Shown here piece by piece: positions 18,565 to 27,410 of a stretch of 64,000 bases of DNA. The first letter of the stretch is position 1, and each line of letters starts with the position of its first letter. The notes beneath the pieces were generated by a model, which was given only the letters and a program-made list of their open reading frames with translations, had not been told where the DNA came from and made no database searches. Source of the DNA: Prochlorococcus sp. AG-402-M15. Lineage in GTDB: Bacteria; Cyanobacteriota; Cyanobacteriia; PCC-6307; Cyanobiaceae. A program made the translations under genes and the position numbers. The stretch is taken from contig QCIP01000010.1 of NCBI GenBank assembly GCA_003216615.1, positions 1-64,000 on the forward strand, in the 5' to 3' direction.

Positions 18565-20571
18565 TTATAGAATTTCTTTCGTCTTACTAACTACGTTTTC
18601 CACTGTGAATCCAAAATTTTTCATACATTCTCCGCCTGGTGCTGATGCACCAAACCTATCCATAGTAATACAAATGCCATCAAAACCTGTATATTTATGC
18701 CAACCAAATGAATGGGCAGCTTCTACTACAACTCTCTTTTTCACACTACTAGGTAAAACACTTTCTTTGTAAGATTCTTCTTGTTCTTCGAAAAGTTCTA
18801 CACAAGGCATAGAAACAACCCTAATTTTTTTACCTAAGCTTGAAATTTCCTTACTTGCTTCAATGCAAAGATTCAGTTCGCTTCCGGTACCAATAAATAT
18901 TAGATCTGGTGTTCCTTCACAATCAGAAACCACATATCCTCCTAGTGCAACTTTGTCGATCGAAGTATTTTCTTGATTTGGCATACCTTGTCTACTTAAA
19001 CAAAGGGCAGAAGGTCTTTTTCGATTTTGAATAGCAAGCTTATAAGCTCCACTTGTCTCATTTCCGTCTCCTGGTCTGAAAACTAGCATGTTAGGCATGG
19101 CGCGAAGAGAAGGGATAGTCTCAATAGGTTGATGTGTTGGGCCGTCTTCTCCTACACCAATTGAATCATGGGTTAATACATAGATCACTCCTAATTCGCT
19201 GAGTGCTGAAAGCCTCATTGAACCTCTCATATAATCAGCGAAAACAAGGAAGGTTCCACCATAAGGAATAAGACCACTATTGTGATAGGCAATACCATTA
19301 AGTACAGCTGCCATTGCATGCTCTCGTACACCAAAATGTAAATATCTTTTTTCAGGACTATGGGGTTGGAATGATCCAGTTTCTCCCTTGATATCTGTAT
19401 AGTTAGAGTGAGTTAAATCTGCCGATCCACCAATTAATTCAGGCAGGTTAGGTCCTAAAGCACCTAAACATATTTGTGAATGCTTTCTGGTGGCTAACCC
19501 TTTATCAACAGGTGTATAACAGGGAAGATCTGAGTCCCAATTCTCAGGTAATTGGCCTTTTAACATTCTATTTAACTCAGCTCCTTCAGAAGGATATTTT
19601 CTTTGATATTCTTCAAATTTAGAATCCCATTCTTTTTCTAAGTTTTTGCCTTTGTTTATTGATTTTCTATACTGTGCATATACTTCATCTGGTATTTCAA
19701 ATGGAGGATATTCCCAATTTAGAAACTCTCTAGTTAATACAGCTTCTTCTTCTCCAACAGCTGCTCCATGAATTCCAGCAGTATCTGATTTATTGGGTGA
19801 ACCATAACCGATGGTTGTAGAAATTTTTATTATTGATGGTTTATCTGTAACTAATTTTGCTTTTTCGATAGCTTCAGTTATTCCTTTCACATCATGATTC
19901 CCATCTTCAACATGTTGTACATGCCATCCATAAGCTTCGTATCTTTTTAAAACATCTTCCGTGAAAGAAACGTCGGTTCGCCCATCAATTGTAATTTGAT
20001 TATCGTCATAGAGTGCAATTAATTTTCCAAGCTTAAGATGACCAGCTAATGAGCAGGCCTCTGATGCAATACCTTCTTGATTACAACCGTCACCCATTAT
20101 TACGTAAGTATAGTGATCAACGATATTGCAATCAGGCTTATTAAATTTAGCTGCTAAGTGAGTTTCAGCTATTGCTAAACCAACTGCATTTGAAATTCCG
20201 GCTCCAAGAGGCCCAGCTGTAACTTCAACACCTTCAGTTTCGAATGTTTCTGGATGTCCAGGAGTTTTTGATCCCCATTGCCTAAATTCTTTAATATCTT
20301 CTATAGAAACTGATTTGTATCCTGTCAAATGAAGCAAAGAATATAACAGCATACAGCCATGACCTGCTGATAAAACAAAACGGTCTCTATTGAACCATTG
20401 TGGGTTATTGGGGTTGTGATTAAGTATGTTTTGCCATAATGCATAAGCCATAGGAGCACATCCCATTGGCAATCCAGGATGTCCACTATTAGATTTATTT
20501 ACTGCATCTACAGCAAGCATTCTTATACTATTTACACAAAGTGATTCTAATGAAACAGATGCAGCGACCAT
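18565..20571 (-). CDS. tktA: Transketolase
   Basis: 668 residues. The TPP-binding region [16 protein letters not shown], the loop [20 protein letters not shown]-type motif (Mg2+-TPP, GDG...N), the pyrimidine-domain [17 protein letters not shown] and the active-site [17 protein letters not shown] are all present. Transketolase moves two-carbon ketol units in the Calvin cycle and pentose phosphate pathway. It lies 43 bp downstream of fabF on the same strand and probably shares the acpP-fabF transcript. Confidence 0.97.
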   Translation of the reverse strand: MVAASVSLESLCVNSIRMLAVDAVNKSNSGHPGLPMGCAPMAYALWQNILNHNPNNPQWFNRDRFVLSAGHGCMLLYSLLHLTGYKSVSIEDIKEFRQWGSKTPGHPETFETEGVEVTAGPLGAGISNAVGLAIAETHLAAKFNKPDCNIVDHYTYVIMGDGCNQEGIASEACSLAGHLKLGKLIALYDDNQITIDGRTDVSFTEDVLKRYEAYGWHVQHVEDGNHDVKGITEAIEKAKLVTDKPSIIKISTTIGYGSPNKSDTAGIHGAAVGEEEAVLTREFLNWEYPPFEIPDEVYAQYRKSINKGKNLEKEWDSKFEEYQRKYPSEGAELNRMLKGQLPENWDSDLPCYTPVDKGLATRKHSQICLGALGPNLPELIGGSADLTHSNYTDIKGETGSFQPHSPEKRYLHFGVREHAMAAVLNGIAYHNSGLIPYGGTFLVFADYMRGSMRLSALSELGVIYVLTHDSIGVGEDGPTHQPIETIPSLRAMPNMLVFRPGDGNETSGAYKLAIQNRKRPSALCLSRQGMPNQENTSIDKVALGGYVVSDCEGTPDLIFIGTGSELNLCIEASKEISSLGKKIRVVSMPCVELFEEQEESYKESVLPSSVKKRVVVEAAHSFGWHKYTGFDGICITMDRFGASAPGGECMKNFGFTVENVVSKTKEIL

Positions 20572-20614
20572 TGTTTTAAATTAAGTTAAGTTGGAAATAC
20601 AGAATTGGTTGTCT

Positions 20615-21859
20615 TCAATTCATTTTGCTGAAAGCAAGGCAAACATTGTGACCACCAAAGCCGAAAGAATTAGAAAGAGCAACTCCTACTTGAGCTTCTC
20701 TTGCATTATTTGGTACATAATCAAGATCACATTCAGGATCTGGATTGACGTAGTTAATTGTAGGAGGGATAAAATTATGTGTCAAAGAAAGTATACAAGC
20801 TACAGCCTCTATACCTCCTGAGCCTCCTAGGAGATGACCAGTCATCGACTTAGTAGAGCTTACAGGAATGAGGTAAGATCTGTCTCTAAAAATAGATTTA
20901 ATTGCAGAAGTTTCATTTTTATCATTAGCTGATGTACTTGTTCCATGAGCATTTATGTAATCAACTTTTTCAAGGCTAAGACAAGCGTCTTCAATTGCTA
21001 ATTTGATAGCTTCGGCGCCTCCAACCCCGCCTGGAGATGGAGCAGTAATATGATGGGCATCACATGTTGTTCCATATCCAGTTATTTCTGCATAAATTCT
21101 CGCATTCCTTTTTTGTGCATTTTCTAAAGTTTCTAAAACAAGAATTCCAGATCCCTCTCCAATAACAAATCCATCTCTCTCTGCATCAAAAGGTCTACTA
21201 GCAGTTTGAGGGCTTTCATTTCTGAAAGAAAGAGCTTTAGCACTGGCAAAACCAGCAACTCCAAGAGGTGTAATACTTGCTTCTGCTCCTCCACAGATCA
21301 TTGCATCTGCTTTCCCAAGTTGGAGTAATCTAAAAGAATCACCAATTGCATTGGATCCTGCAGCGCAGGCAGTGGAAACAGAGGAACTTGGCCCTTTAGC
21401 ACCCAAAGCAATTGCAGCTAGTCCAGTTGCCATATTTGGAATCATCATTGGGACTGTAAATGGGCTTACTCTTTTTGGCCCTTTATGACTCAGTATTTGG
21501 GCTTGACTTTCCATAGTTAGTAAGCCTCCTACACCAGAGCCAATGATCACTCCAATTCTTGATGCATTATCTTCAGTAATTTCAAGGCCAGAATCTTTAA
21601 AGGCTTGCTTTGCTGCAATTACTCCAAACTGTGAAAAACGATCCCACCTTTTGGATTCTTTAATTTCAATAAAATTTTCAGGTTGAAGATTTTTAACCTC
21701 TGCTGCAAATTTGCAAGGATGATCTATTGGATCAAAGAGAGTGATACTTGCGACCCCATTAGTACCTTTTTGAAGACTGAGTAAATATTCATCAATGTTG
21801 TTACCTATAGGAGTTACTGCACCTATACCGGTAATAACTACTCGATGGAAGTTTGGCAT
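20615..21859 (-). CDS. fabF: 3-oxoacyl-ACP synthase II (FabF)
   Basis: 414 residues. The condensing-enzyme triad is visible: the active-site Cys in SVSTACAAGSNAIG, and His residues in NAHGTSTSANDKNET and in KSMTGHLLGGSGG. FabF extends acyl-ACP chains by decarboxylative condensation with malonyl-ACP and supports temperature control of fatty-acid composition. It starts 6 bp after acpP, so the two are co-transcribed, the common bacterial arrangement. Confidence 0.97.
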   Translation of the reverse strand: MPNFHRVVITGIGAVTPIGNNIDEYLLSLQKGTNGVASITLFDPIDHPCKFAAEVKNLQPENFIEIKESKRWDRFSQFGVIAAKQAFKDSGLEITEDNASRIGVIIGSGVGGLLTMESQAQILSHKGPKRVSPFTVPMMIPNMATGLAAIALGAKGPSSSVSTACAAGSNAIGDSFRLLQLGKADAMICGGAEASITPLGVAGFASAKALSFRNESPQTASRPFDAERDGFVIGEGSGILVLETLENAQKRNARIYAEITGYGTTCDAHHITAPSPGGVGGAEAIKLAIEDACLSLEKVDYINAHGTSTSANDKNETSAIKSIFRDRSYLIPVSSTKSMTGHLLGGSGGIEAVACILSLTHNFIPPTINYVNPDPECDLDYVPNNAREAQVGVALSNSFGFGGHNVCLAFSKMN

Positions 21860-21865
21860 CCTTGA

Positions 21866-22105
21866 TTAACCTTTTTTTTCTTCGATGAATTTAACTGCAT
21901 CACCAACTGTTGCAATTCCTTCAGCTGCTTCATCAGGGATTTCAATATCAAATGCTTCCTCTAGAGCCATCACTAATTCGACGGTATCTAAAGAATCTGC
22001 ACCTAAATCATTTTGGAAATTTGAATCTGATTTTACTTCTGCTGCTTCAACGCTTAATTGCTCTGAAACAATAGAACAGACTTTTTCGAGGATTTCTTGT
22101 GACAT
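21866..22105 (-). CDS. acpP: Acyl carrier protein
   Basis: 79 residues, strongly acidic, with the phosphopantetheine attachment Ser38 in [17 protein letters not shown]. It carries growing acyl chains in fatty-acid synthesis. It is the first gene of the acpP-fabF-tktA run, and it is divergent from psaC across a 133-bp gap that holds both promoters. An ORF on the opposite strand here is only its shadow. Confidence 0.97.
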   Translation of the reverse strand: MSQEILEKVCSIVSEQLSVEAAEVKSDSNFQNDLGADSLDTVELVMALEEAFDIEIPDEAAEGIATVGDAVKFIEEKKG

Positions 22106-22204
22106 AGTTTATGGAATTTACTAATTATCTATAAGATTTTATGCCCTAGAGTTAACAAGAGTGAAGCATATCTTAATTTTTTTAATTTCTTTGTAAGACA
22201 ATAG

Positions 22205-22210
22205 TATTAT
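22205..22210 (+). promoter_or_regulatory. Possible -10 element of psaC
   Basis: TATTAT lies 29 bp before the psaC ATG, within TAGTATTATATAACG, a good match to the sigma-70 -10 consensus. A TTTGTAAG stretch just upstream (22189-22196) resembles half of an RpaB HLR1 site in reverse orientation, but I do not see a second clear half. This is a prediction from sequence only. Confidence 0.35.
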
Positions 22211-22214
22211 ATAA

Positions 22215-22484
<270 letters not shown>

Positions 22485-22565
22485 CTTTCATAGTGCAGTT
22501 TTAAGAGAGTCCATGTTTTTATAGATACTCATTTTTTTTCAATATAATTGAAAAAAAACTATAGT

Positions 22566-24461
22566 ATGTGTGGAATAGTTGCTGTTACTGGTTATAAGAA
22601 AGCCTTACCATTGTTAATTAACGGTTTAGAAAAACTTGAATATAGAGGTTATGATTCTGCAGGCATTGCGATAATCAATTCTGAAACAAAAGCTATTTCT
22701 TGTAATAAAGCTGAGGGAAAACTAATAAATTTAAAAAATGATCTTAATGATAAAAATATTGCTGGTACTGTAGGTATAGGTCATACTCGTTGGGCAACTC
22801 ATGGAAAACCTGAAGTTAAAAATGCCCATCCTCATACCGATAGTTCAGGATCGATAGCAGTTGTTCAAAATGGAATCATTGAAAATTTTCAAGATTTAAA
22901 AAATAAATTAGAGAATGAGGGTATTGTTTTTAATTCTGATACAGATACGGAAGTAATTCCTCATCTAATTCAAAAAGAATTAAATACACTAAGTACACTT
23001 AATCTTGAGAATAATGGTTCAACATTATTAGTTGCTGTTAGAAATGTAATATCTGATCTAGAAGGATCTTATGCATTGGCAGTTTTATGGTCTGGTGCTC
23101 CAACCTCCTTGGTAGTTGCAAGAAGACAAGCACCTTTGATTATTGGTTTGGGTGAAGGAGAATTTATATGTGCAAGTGATACGCCAGCCATTGCTAACTT
23201 TACAAACATTATTCTGCCTATGGAGGATGAGGAAATAGCATTGTTAACTCCTCTAGGAATAGAGATATATGACTCAAATAACGAGAGACAATATCGAAAT
23301 CCAGTTTCTTTAAAAGTCTCAGAGCAAATAATAGATAAGATGAATTTTAAACATTACATGCTAAAGGAGATATATGATCAACCTGGGACTGCAAAAAATT
23401 GGTTAGATAATTATTTATTTAAAAACTTAGAAAGTGGTCAATATCAAATCAACTATACCTTTGATGCAAAGTTTTTTGAATCAATAGAGAGAATTGAAAT
23501 TATTGCATGTGGTACTAGTAAACATGCCGCAATGGTAGGTAAATTTTTATTAGAACAATTCTCAGGAATTCCTACAAACGTCTTTTATGCAAGCGAATTT
23601 CGATATTCACCACCACCACTTTTGCCAAATACATTAACTATAGGAGTCACTCAATCTGGAGAAACTGCTGATACAATTGCAGCTATTGATATGGAAATTA
23701 AAAGAAGGTCATCAATCGAAGATAAAAAATTTAAACCTAACATTATTGCAATAACAAATCGAAAAGAAAGCTCTATAGGAAGGCAGGTTTCAAATATTAT
23801 TGATATTTGTGCAGGAATAGAAGTAGGAGTTGCAGCAACAAAGACTTTTTTTGCACAATTGCTTTCTTTTTATGGATTAGCTATAAAATTTGCACAAATT
23901 AAAGGGAGTCAAAGTCCAGATGAAATTGGAAAATTAATAACAGAACTTACAAAACTACCAATCTTACTTGAAGATCTCATAGACAAACATAATCAATCAT
24001 CAGAAAAACTAGCACATGACTTTTTTAATATTAAGGATGTAATTTTTTTAGGAAGAGGTATAAATTATCCTATTGCTTTAGAAGGAGCTTTAAAATTGAA
24101 AGAAATTAGTTACATACATGCAGCTGGATATCCAGCTGGTGAAATGAAACATGGTCCAATCGCTTTATTAGATAAAAAAGTACCAGTAATTTCTATCGCT
24201 TCTCCTGGTGAAGTTTTTGATAAGGTTATCAGTAATGCGCAAGAAGCAAAAGCAAGAGACTCATATTTGATTGGAATTGCTCCCGAATGTAATGGAACTG
24301 AAATTTTTGATTATTTAATGAAAATACCTGCCTCTAATGAATTGGTTTCACCTTTACTTAATATAATTCCTTTACAACTATTGAGTTATCATATTGCTGC
24401 TCATCGAGGACTTGATGTGGATCAACCAAGAAATTTAGCTAAAAGTGTAACTGTAGAATAA
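22566..24461 (+). CDS. glmS: Glutamine-fructose-6-phosphate aminotransferase (isomerizing)
   Basis: 631 residues from the ATG at 22566. The start must be here because the mature enzyme uses Cys2 (MCGIVAV) as its N-terminal nucleophile; the longer ORF adds MKKNYS upstream and would bury it. The glutaminase domain (about 1-240, [21 protein letters not shown]) is followed by two SIS sugar-isomerase domains ([13 protein letters not shown] and [26 protein letters not shown]). The C-terminus [13 protein letters not shown] is canonical. It makes glucosamine 6-phosphate for the cell wall. No glmS ribozyme is visible upstream. Confidence 0.97.
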   Translation: MCGIVAVTGYKKALPLLINGLEKLEYRGYDSAGIAIINSETKAISCNKAEGKLINLKNDLNDKNIAGTVGIGHTRWATHGKPEVKNAHPHTDSSGSIAVVQNGIIENFQDLKNKLENEGIVFNSDTDTEVIPHLIQKELNTLSTLNLENNGSTLLVAVRNVISDLEGSYALAVLWSGAPTSLVVARRQAPLIIGLGEGEFICASDTPAIANFTNIILPMEDEEIALLTPLGIEIYDSNNERQYRNPVSLKVSEQIIDKMNFKHYMLKEIYDQPGTAKNWLDNYLFKNLESGQYQINYTFDAKFFESIERIEIIACGTSKHAAMVGKFLLEQFSGIPTNVFYASEFRYSPPPLLPNTLTIGVTQSGETADTIAAIDMEIKRRSSIEDKKFKPNIIAITNRKESSIGRQVSNIIDICAGIEVGVAATKTFFAQLLSFYGLAIKFAQIKGSQSPDEIGKLITELTKLPILLEDLIDKHNQSSEKLAHDFFNIKDVIFLGRGINYPIALEGALKLKEISYIHAAGYPAGEMKHGPIALLDKKVPVISIASPGEVFDKVISNAQEAKARDSYLIGIAPECNGTEIFDYLMKIPASNELVSPLLNIIPLQLLSYHIAAHRGLDVDQPRNLAKSVTVE

Positions 24462-25036
24462 TTAATCCTATATAAATTTTTATTTTTTAAAAAATTTATA
24501 GTTCTAAAAGTCCTCTTGGGGGGGGCGATGATAAGAAAATTATTTTTTATATCGACCAATGGCACTATTTCATTTACAAAAGGTATGAGAACTTTTTTTT
24601 GATTTTTAAATAGTTCAATAACAAGTAAATTATTTTTCTCATTTTCTAAATTAATAACTTTTCCAATTATTTTTAATTCATCATTTTCTAAAGTTTTAAC
24701 CTGCAAATTTATAAGTTCTAGAAGGTGAAATTCTTCTTTTTTTAGTTCAGGAAGTTTATTAGTTTTTACAAGAATCTTATATTTTTTAAGATGCTCTGCT
24801 TCGTTTCTATTATTTATTCCTTGGAACTTAATGATGAAGGTTTCTTTTCCGGGCTGTTTGAAACCAGAGATGAGTTCTATATTTAAAGGAGTTTCATTTT
24901 TTTGCTGCAACCATCTCATTCCTGGTTTTAGAAATCTCTCTTCAAAATCACTCAGAGATTTAACCTTTACTTGTCCATTAATTCCATGACATGATGTTAT
25001 CAATCCAACAACTAACCATTCATTTTTAATTATCAT
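24422..25036 (-). CDS. rimM: Ribosome maturation factor RimM, C-terminus altered by a homopolymer
   Basis: 204 residues as read. The N-terminal RimM domain is clear ([25 protein letters not shown]), with the PRC barrel after it ([15 protein letters not shown]...[14 protein letters not shown]). RimM helps mature the 30S subunit near S19. The end is odd. A run of eight Gs (24518-24525 on the plus strand) makes the protein read [12 protein letters not shown] and run on into the 3' end of glmS. With one base fewer it would read APPRGLLEL and stop at 24496-24498, a typical RimM tail. The last 25 or so residues are therefore probably not native. Confidence 0.9.
   Translation of the reverse strand: MIIKNEWLVVGLITSCHGINGQVKVKSLSDFEERFLKPGMRWLQQKNETPLNIELISGFKQPGKETFIIKFQGINNRNEAEHLKKYKILVKTNKLPELKKEEFHLLELINLQVKTLENDELKIIGKVINLENEKNNLLVIELFKNQKKVLIPFVNEIVPLVDIKNNFLIIAPPKRTFRTINFLKNKNLYRINYSTVTLLAKFLG
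24471..24500. terminator. AT-only hairpin between glmS and rimM
   Basis: TATAAATTTTT at 24471-24481 pairs perfectly with AAAAATTTATA at 24490-24500 around an 8-base loop. It sits right after the glmS stop and at the canonical end of rimM on the other strand, where a bidirectional terminator would be useful. The stem contains no G-C pairs, so it would be weak. A computed folding energy and transcript 3' ends would decide. Confidence 0.3.
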
Positions 25037-25060
25037 ATATTGTATTCAGTAGATTGTTTC

Positions 25061-25246
25061 ATGGAATTATCGACTAAACCCATACTCCCTGGTTCTTTTG
25101 TTGTTGTAAAAGATACTAACTCTATATATCGAGGATATAAAGGGTTTGTTCAGAGAGTTACAAAAAAAAAAGCAGCTGTTCTGTTCGAAGGTGGCAATTG
25201 GGATAAACTCATAACGTTTCAGCTAACTAATTTAGAAATAGTATAA
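25061..25246 (+). CDS. ndhS: NDH-1 ferredoxin-binding subunit NdhS
   Basis: 61 residues from the ATG at 25061; an upstream TTG (25040) is less likely. ILPGSFVVVKDTNSIYRGYKG-type start, then VQRVTKKKAAVLFEGGNWDK and LITFQLTNLEIV fit the SH3-like NdhS family (DUF3252; Synechocystis Ssl0352). NdhS sits on the peripheral arm of cyanobacterial and chloroplast NDH-1 and helps bind ferredoxin for cyclic electron flow. It is divergent from rimM and its stop is 3 bp from the convergent rnc end. The family call is from memory of the motif. Confidence 0.75.
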   Translation: MELSTKPILPGSFVVVKDTNSIYRGYKGFVQRVTKKKAAVLFEGGNWDKLITFQLTNLEIV

Positions 25247-25249
25247 AAT

Positions 25250-25999
25250 TTAGATCTTACCTATAGTTATAAATTTTTCTATCAAAATTTTTGCTGCATT
25301 TGTTTCGGCTTGTTTATGAGATTTTCCAAAAGCTGATGATTCTTTTAATCCTTGAATAAATATATCGCAAGAAAATCTTTTAGGGTCTCCATTTTTTTTT
25401 GAGACTTCAGTTATCTTATACTCCGGCAAGTTAAAACCTTTACCTTGACACCACTCTTGCAATACTGTTTTAGATTTGTATTTATATGGGGCTTTTAAAA
25501 ATAATTCTGAATCTTTTTCCCAAATTTCATCTAGCCATAGATTTACTTCCTGAATTGAATTAAAGCACTTATACAGAACTCCAATTAAAGCTTCTGTAGC
25601 TTCACAAATAATAGTATTTTTTGAATTTTCATCGCCAAGAGCTTTAGGTCCTTTAATTATCAATTTCTCGATGCCAACTTTTTTGCCTAATTTAGTTAAC
25701 CATTCATCACTTACAATTTGTGCTCTTAGCTCTGATCTTGCTCCTACATGCATTTGAGGATATTTTTTTTCAATAAAATTAGAAGCAGCTAATCTTAGTA
25801 CAGCATCTCCGAAGAATTCTAAATTTTCGTAATTTATGATTTTGTCATCTGAAGAATGGGTTAAAGCTTGATTAAAATCTTGAATTACAGAAATATTTTG
25901 CGTTCTAATTATCTCGGAAAATCGTTTTGATTTAATTTTTAAAGACTTCAAAAAAGTAATTATTTGATTAATTCTCTTTTCGCTTATTATATTTTTCAT
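25250..25999 (-). CDS. rnc: Ribonuclease III
   Basis: 249 residues from the ATG at 25999 (MKNIISEKRINQII). The longer ORF would run into the RNase P RNA gene, so its first 25 codons are rejected. The RNase III signature NYENLEFFGDAVLRLAASNF holds the catalytic Glu/Asp residues, with CEATEALIGVLY the second acidic cluster. A double-stranded RNA-binding domain (about 165-245) follows. It processes rRNA precursors and structured mRNAs. It lies about 20 bp downstream of rnpB, so two RNA-processing genes sit together. Confidence 0.93.
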   Translation of the reverse strand: MKNIISEKRINQIITFLKSLKIKSKRFSEIIRTQNISVIQDFNQALTHSSDDKIINYENLEFFGDAVLRLAASNFIEKKYPQMHVGARSELRAQIVSDEWLTKLGKKVGIEKLIIKGPKALGDENSKNTIICEATEALIGVLYKCFNSIQEVNLWLDEIWEKDSELFLKAPYKYKSKTVLQEWCQGKGFNLPEYKITEVSKKNGDPKRFSCDIFIQGLKESSAFGKSHKQAETNAAKILIEKFITIGKI

Positions 26000-26020
26000 A
26001 TAAATTGAAATAATCACGAC

Positions 26021-26404
26021 AGTTAGAAAGCAGGTCATAAGCCGGGTTCTGTTCATCTTAAATAAGATGGGCAATCATCTATCTAGGGCTGGAATTACTT
26101 CACAGTCTCAAGCGGCACTTCTAAGTGGATTCAGTAATGGTCATGAATCTACTAAGCCTTGCTCCCAGCCGGGGTTTACCTAGCCAACACTTCTCAATGT
26201 TGCTGGTGCGCTCTTACCGCACCCTTGCACCCTTGCCATACGAAAGTATTAGGCGGTATGTTTCTGTGGCACTATCCTCACGGTTACCCGCACTGGGAAT
26301 TACCCAGCAAGCCTGACCATGTGGGAGCCCGGACTTTCCTCAAAAAAGTTTTATTTTGGAAACAAAACAAAACTTTTTTGCGACTGCCTCTCCTGCTTTC
26401 ATTT
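26021..26404 (-). ncRNA. rnpB: RNase P RNA, bacterial type A
   Basis: Read on the minus strand, this region contains the universally conserved 5' block GAGGAAAGTCCGGGCTCCC (near 26323-26342) and the 3' block AGAACCCGGCTTATGACCTGC. The ends pair as helix P1 (GAAAGCAGG near 26400 with CCTGCTTTC near 26030). Conserved internal segments such as AGGGTGCAAGGGTGCGGTAAGAGCGCACC are also seen. Ends are approximate. An AT-rich perfect stem near the 5' end (AAAAAAGTTTT with AAAACTTTTTT) is probably P3. RNase P trims the 5' ends of tRNA precursors. Predicted ORFs inside this span are artefacts. Confidence 0.95.
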
Positions 26405-26438
26405 AGCATAGTGCTTATTCTTCCAAAAATCATCTATT

Positions 26439-26512
<74 letters not shown>

Positions 26513-26590
26513 TTAAAGTAATAAACTATATGTAGTATATGTGCAAACTTGCTACTCTCTAGCTAGCGTATAATTAGTAATAAACCTTTT

Positions 26591-26923
26591 ATGGCTAAGT
26601 TGCATGATATGCGTTTAAAGCTCTTAATCCAGCAAGAGCATGAACGTATTTCTAAATCCAAACCTAACGATTTAGATCTTTCAATAGTTCAAGCAAGATG
26701 CTTATGCTGGCTTGTTTTATTGGCAGAAGCTCACGAAGACCAAGCAAATGATGCTGAAAAAAGGGGAGATACTGAACAAGCAATGGGTTGGTTTGCTGAT
26801 TCTATGAGATTAAGAGATGTTATCAACTTAGTTACTAGTATTGAGATACCATTGCCAGATAGTCCAGATTCACTTGATGAAAATGACGAATTATTGGATG
26901 GCCCTACAATTATGCCTAAATAG
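26591..26923 (+). CDS. Small helical protein of unknown function
   Basis: 110 residues, no named family recognised. It is mostly helical, with a repeated LLxxEH-like N-terminus and a compact domain (LCWLVLLAEAHEDQANDAEKRGD, then AMGWFADSMRLRDVINLV), and ends in an acidic disordered tail (DSPDSLDENDELLDGP). No signal peptide or membrane segment. It is followed 31 bp later by a second small acidic unknown protein and the two may form a pair. Presumably a conserved picocyanobacterial protein. Confidence 0.75.
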   Translation: MAKLHDMRLKLLIQQEHERISKSKPNDLDLSIVQARCLCWLVLLAEAHEDQANDAEKRGDTEQAMGWFADSMRLRDVINLVTSIEIPLPDSPDSLDENDELLDGPTIMPK

Positions 26924-26954
26924 TGAGATGATGTAAAAAGAATTACTTTTTCTT

Positions 26955-27410
26955 TTGACTCAAGAACCATGTCAATGCTCTGATTGTCAGAGATTTTATA
27001 AGGAGCATGATCGTTTGATTAGAGAATTTCCTACTTTTAAGCAACAACAAGAATTGAATTGGGCATCTATTCAATCCTTCAGAAGCCTTTGTACTAAGGT
27101 TACAGATCAGTTGCAGAGACAATTATCTGATAGAGAATCAAATGAAGATATTAGTCTAGAAGAAAAACATATTTCTCATACAGAAATTACTGAAGCTTTA
27201 GATGAACTTGAAAGTGTTAATGCATATTTATATTCAATTGAGGCATTAATGGAAAGAATATTTGATACAAAAATTTCAAATAATATTGAATCAAAGTTTA
27301 AAGAAATTGCAAATGAATTAGCACCAGATCCATTAAATATGGATCGATTAATTTTGAATAGATTATTTCACCAAACCCCAGATTCACCAGATAAGAAAAA
27401 TATTAATTAG
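26955..27410 (+). CDS. Small acidic helical protein of unknown function
   Basis: 151 residues from a TTG start. A CQCSDCQRFYKEH motif near the N-terminus (Cys at 6, 8 and 11) could bind a metal, but no matching second half is visible. The rest is a long helical acidic region with coiled-coil character (TEITEALDELESVNAYLYSIEALMER). Function unknown. It is convergent with glgP and overlaps its end by 8 bp. Confidence 0.75.
   Translation: MTQEPCQCSDCQRFYKEHDRLIREFPTFKQQQELNWASIQSFRSLCTKVTDQLQRQLSDRESNEDISLEEKHISHTEITEALDELESVNAYLYSIEALMERIFDTKISNNIESKFKEIANELAPDPLNMDRLILNRLFHQTPDSPDKKNIN

Noticed and set aside
22131-22204. HLR1 (RpaB) site in the psaC promoter
   Set aside because: Only one weak half-site (TTTGTAAG) is seen; the second half and the two-base spacing are missing.
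22485-22565. glmS ribozyme
   Set aside because: The gap before glmS is too short for the ribozyme and lacks its conserved core.
26000-26074. 25-residue upstream extension of RNase III
   Set aside because: It overlaps the conserved 3' end of the RNase P RNA gene and has no family similarity.
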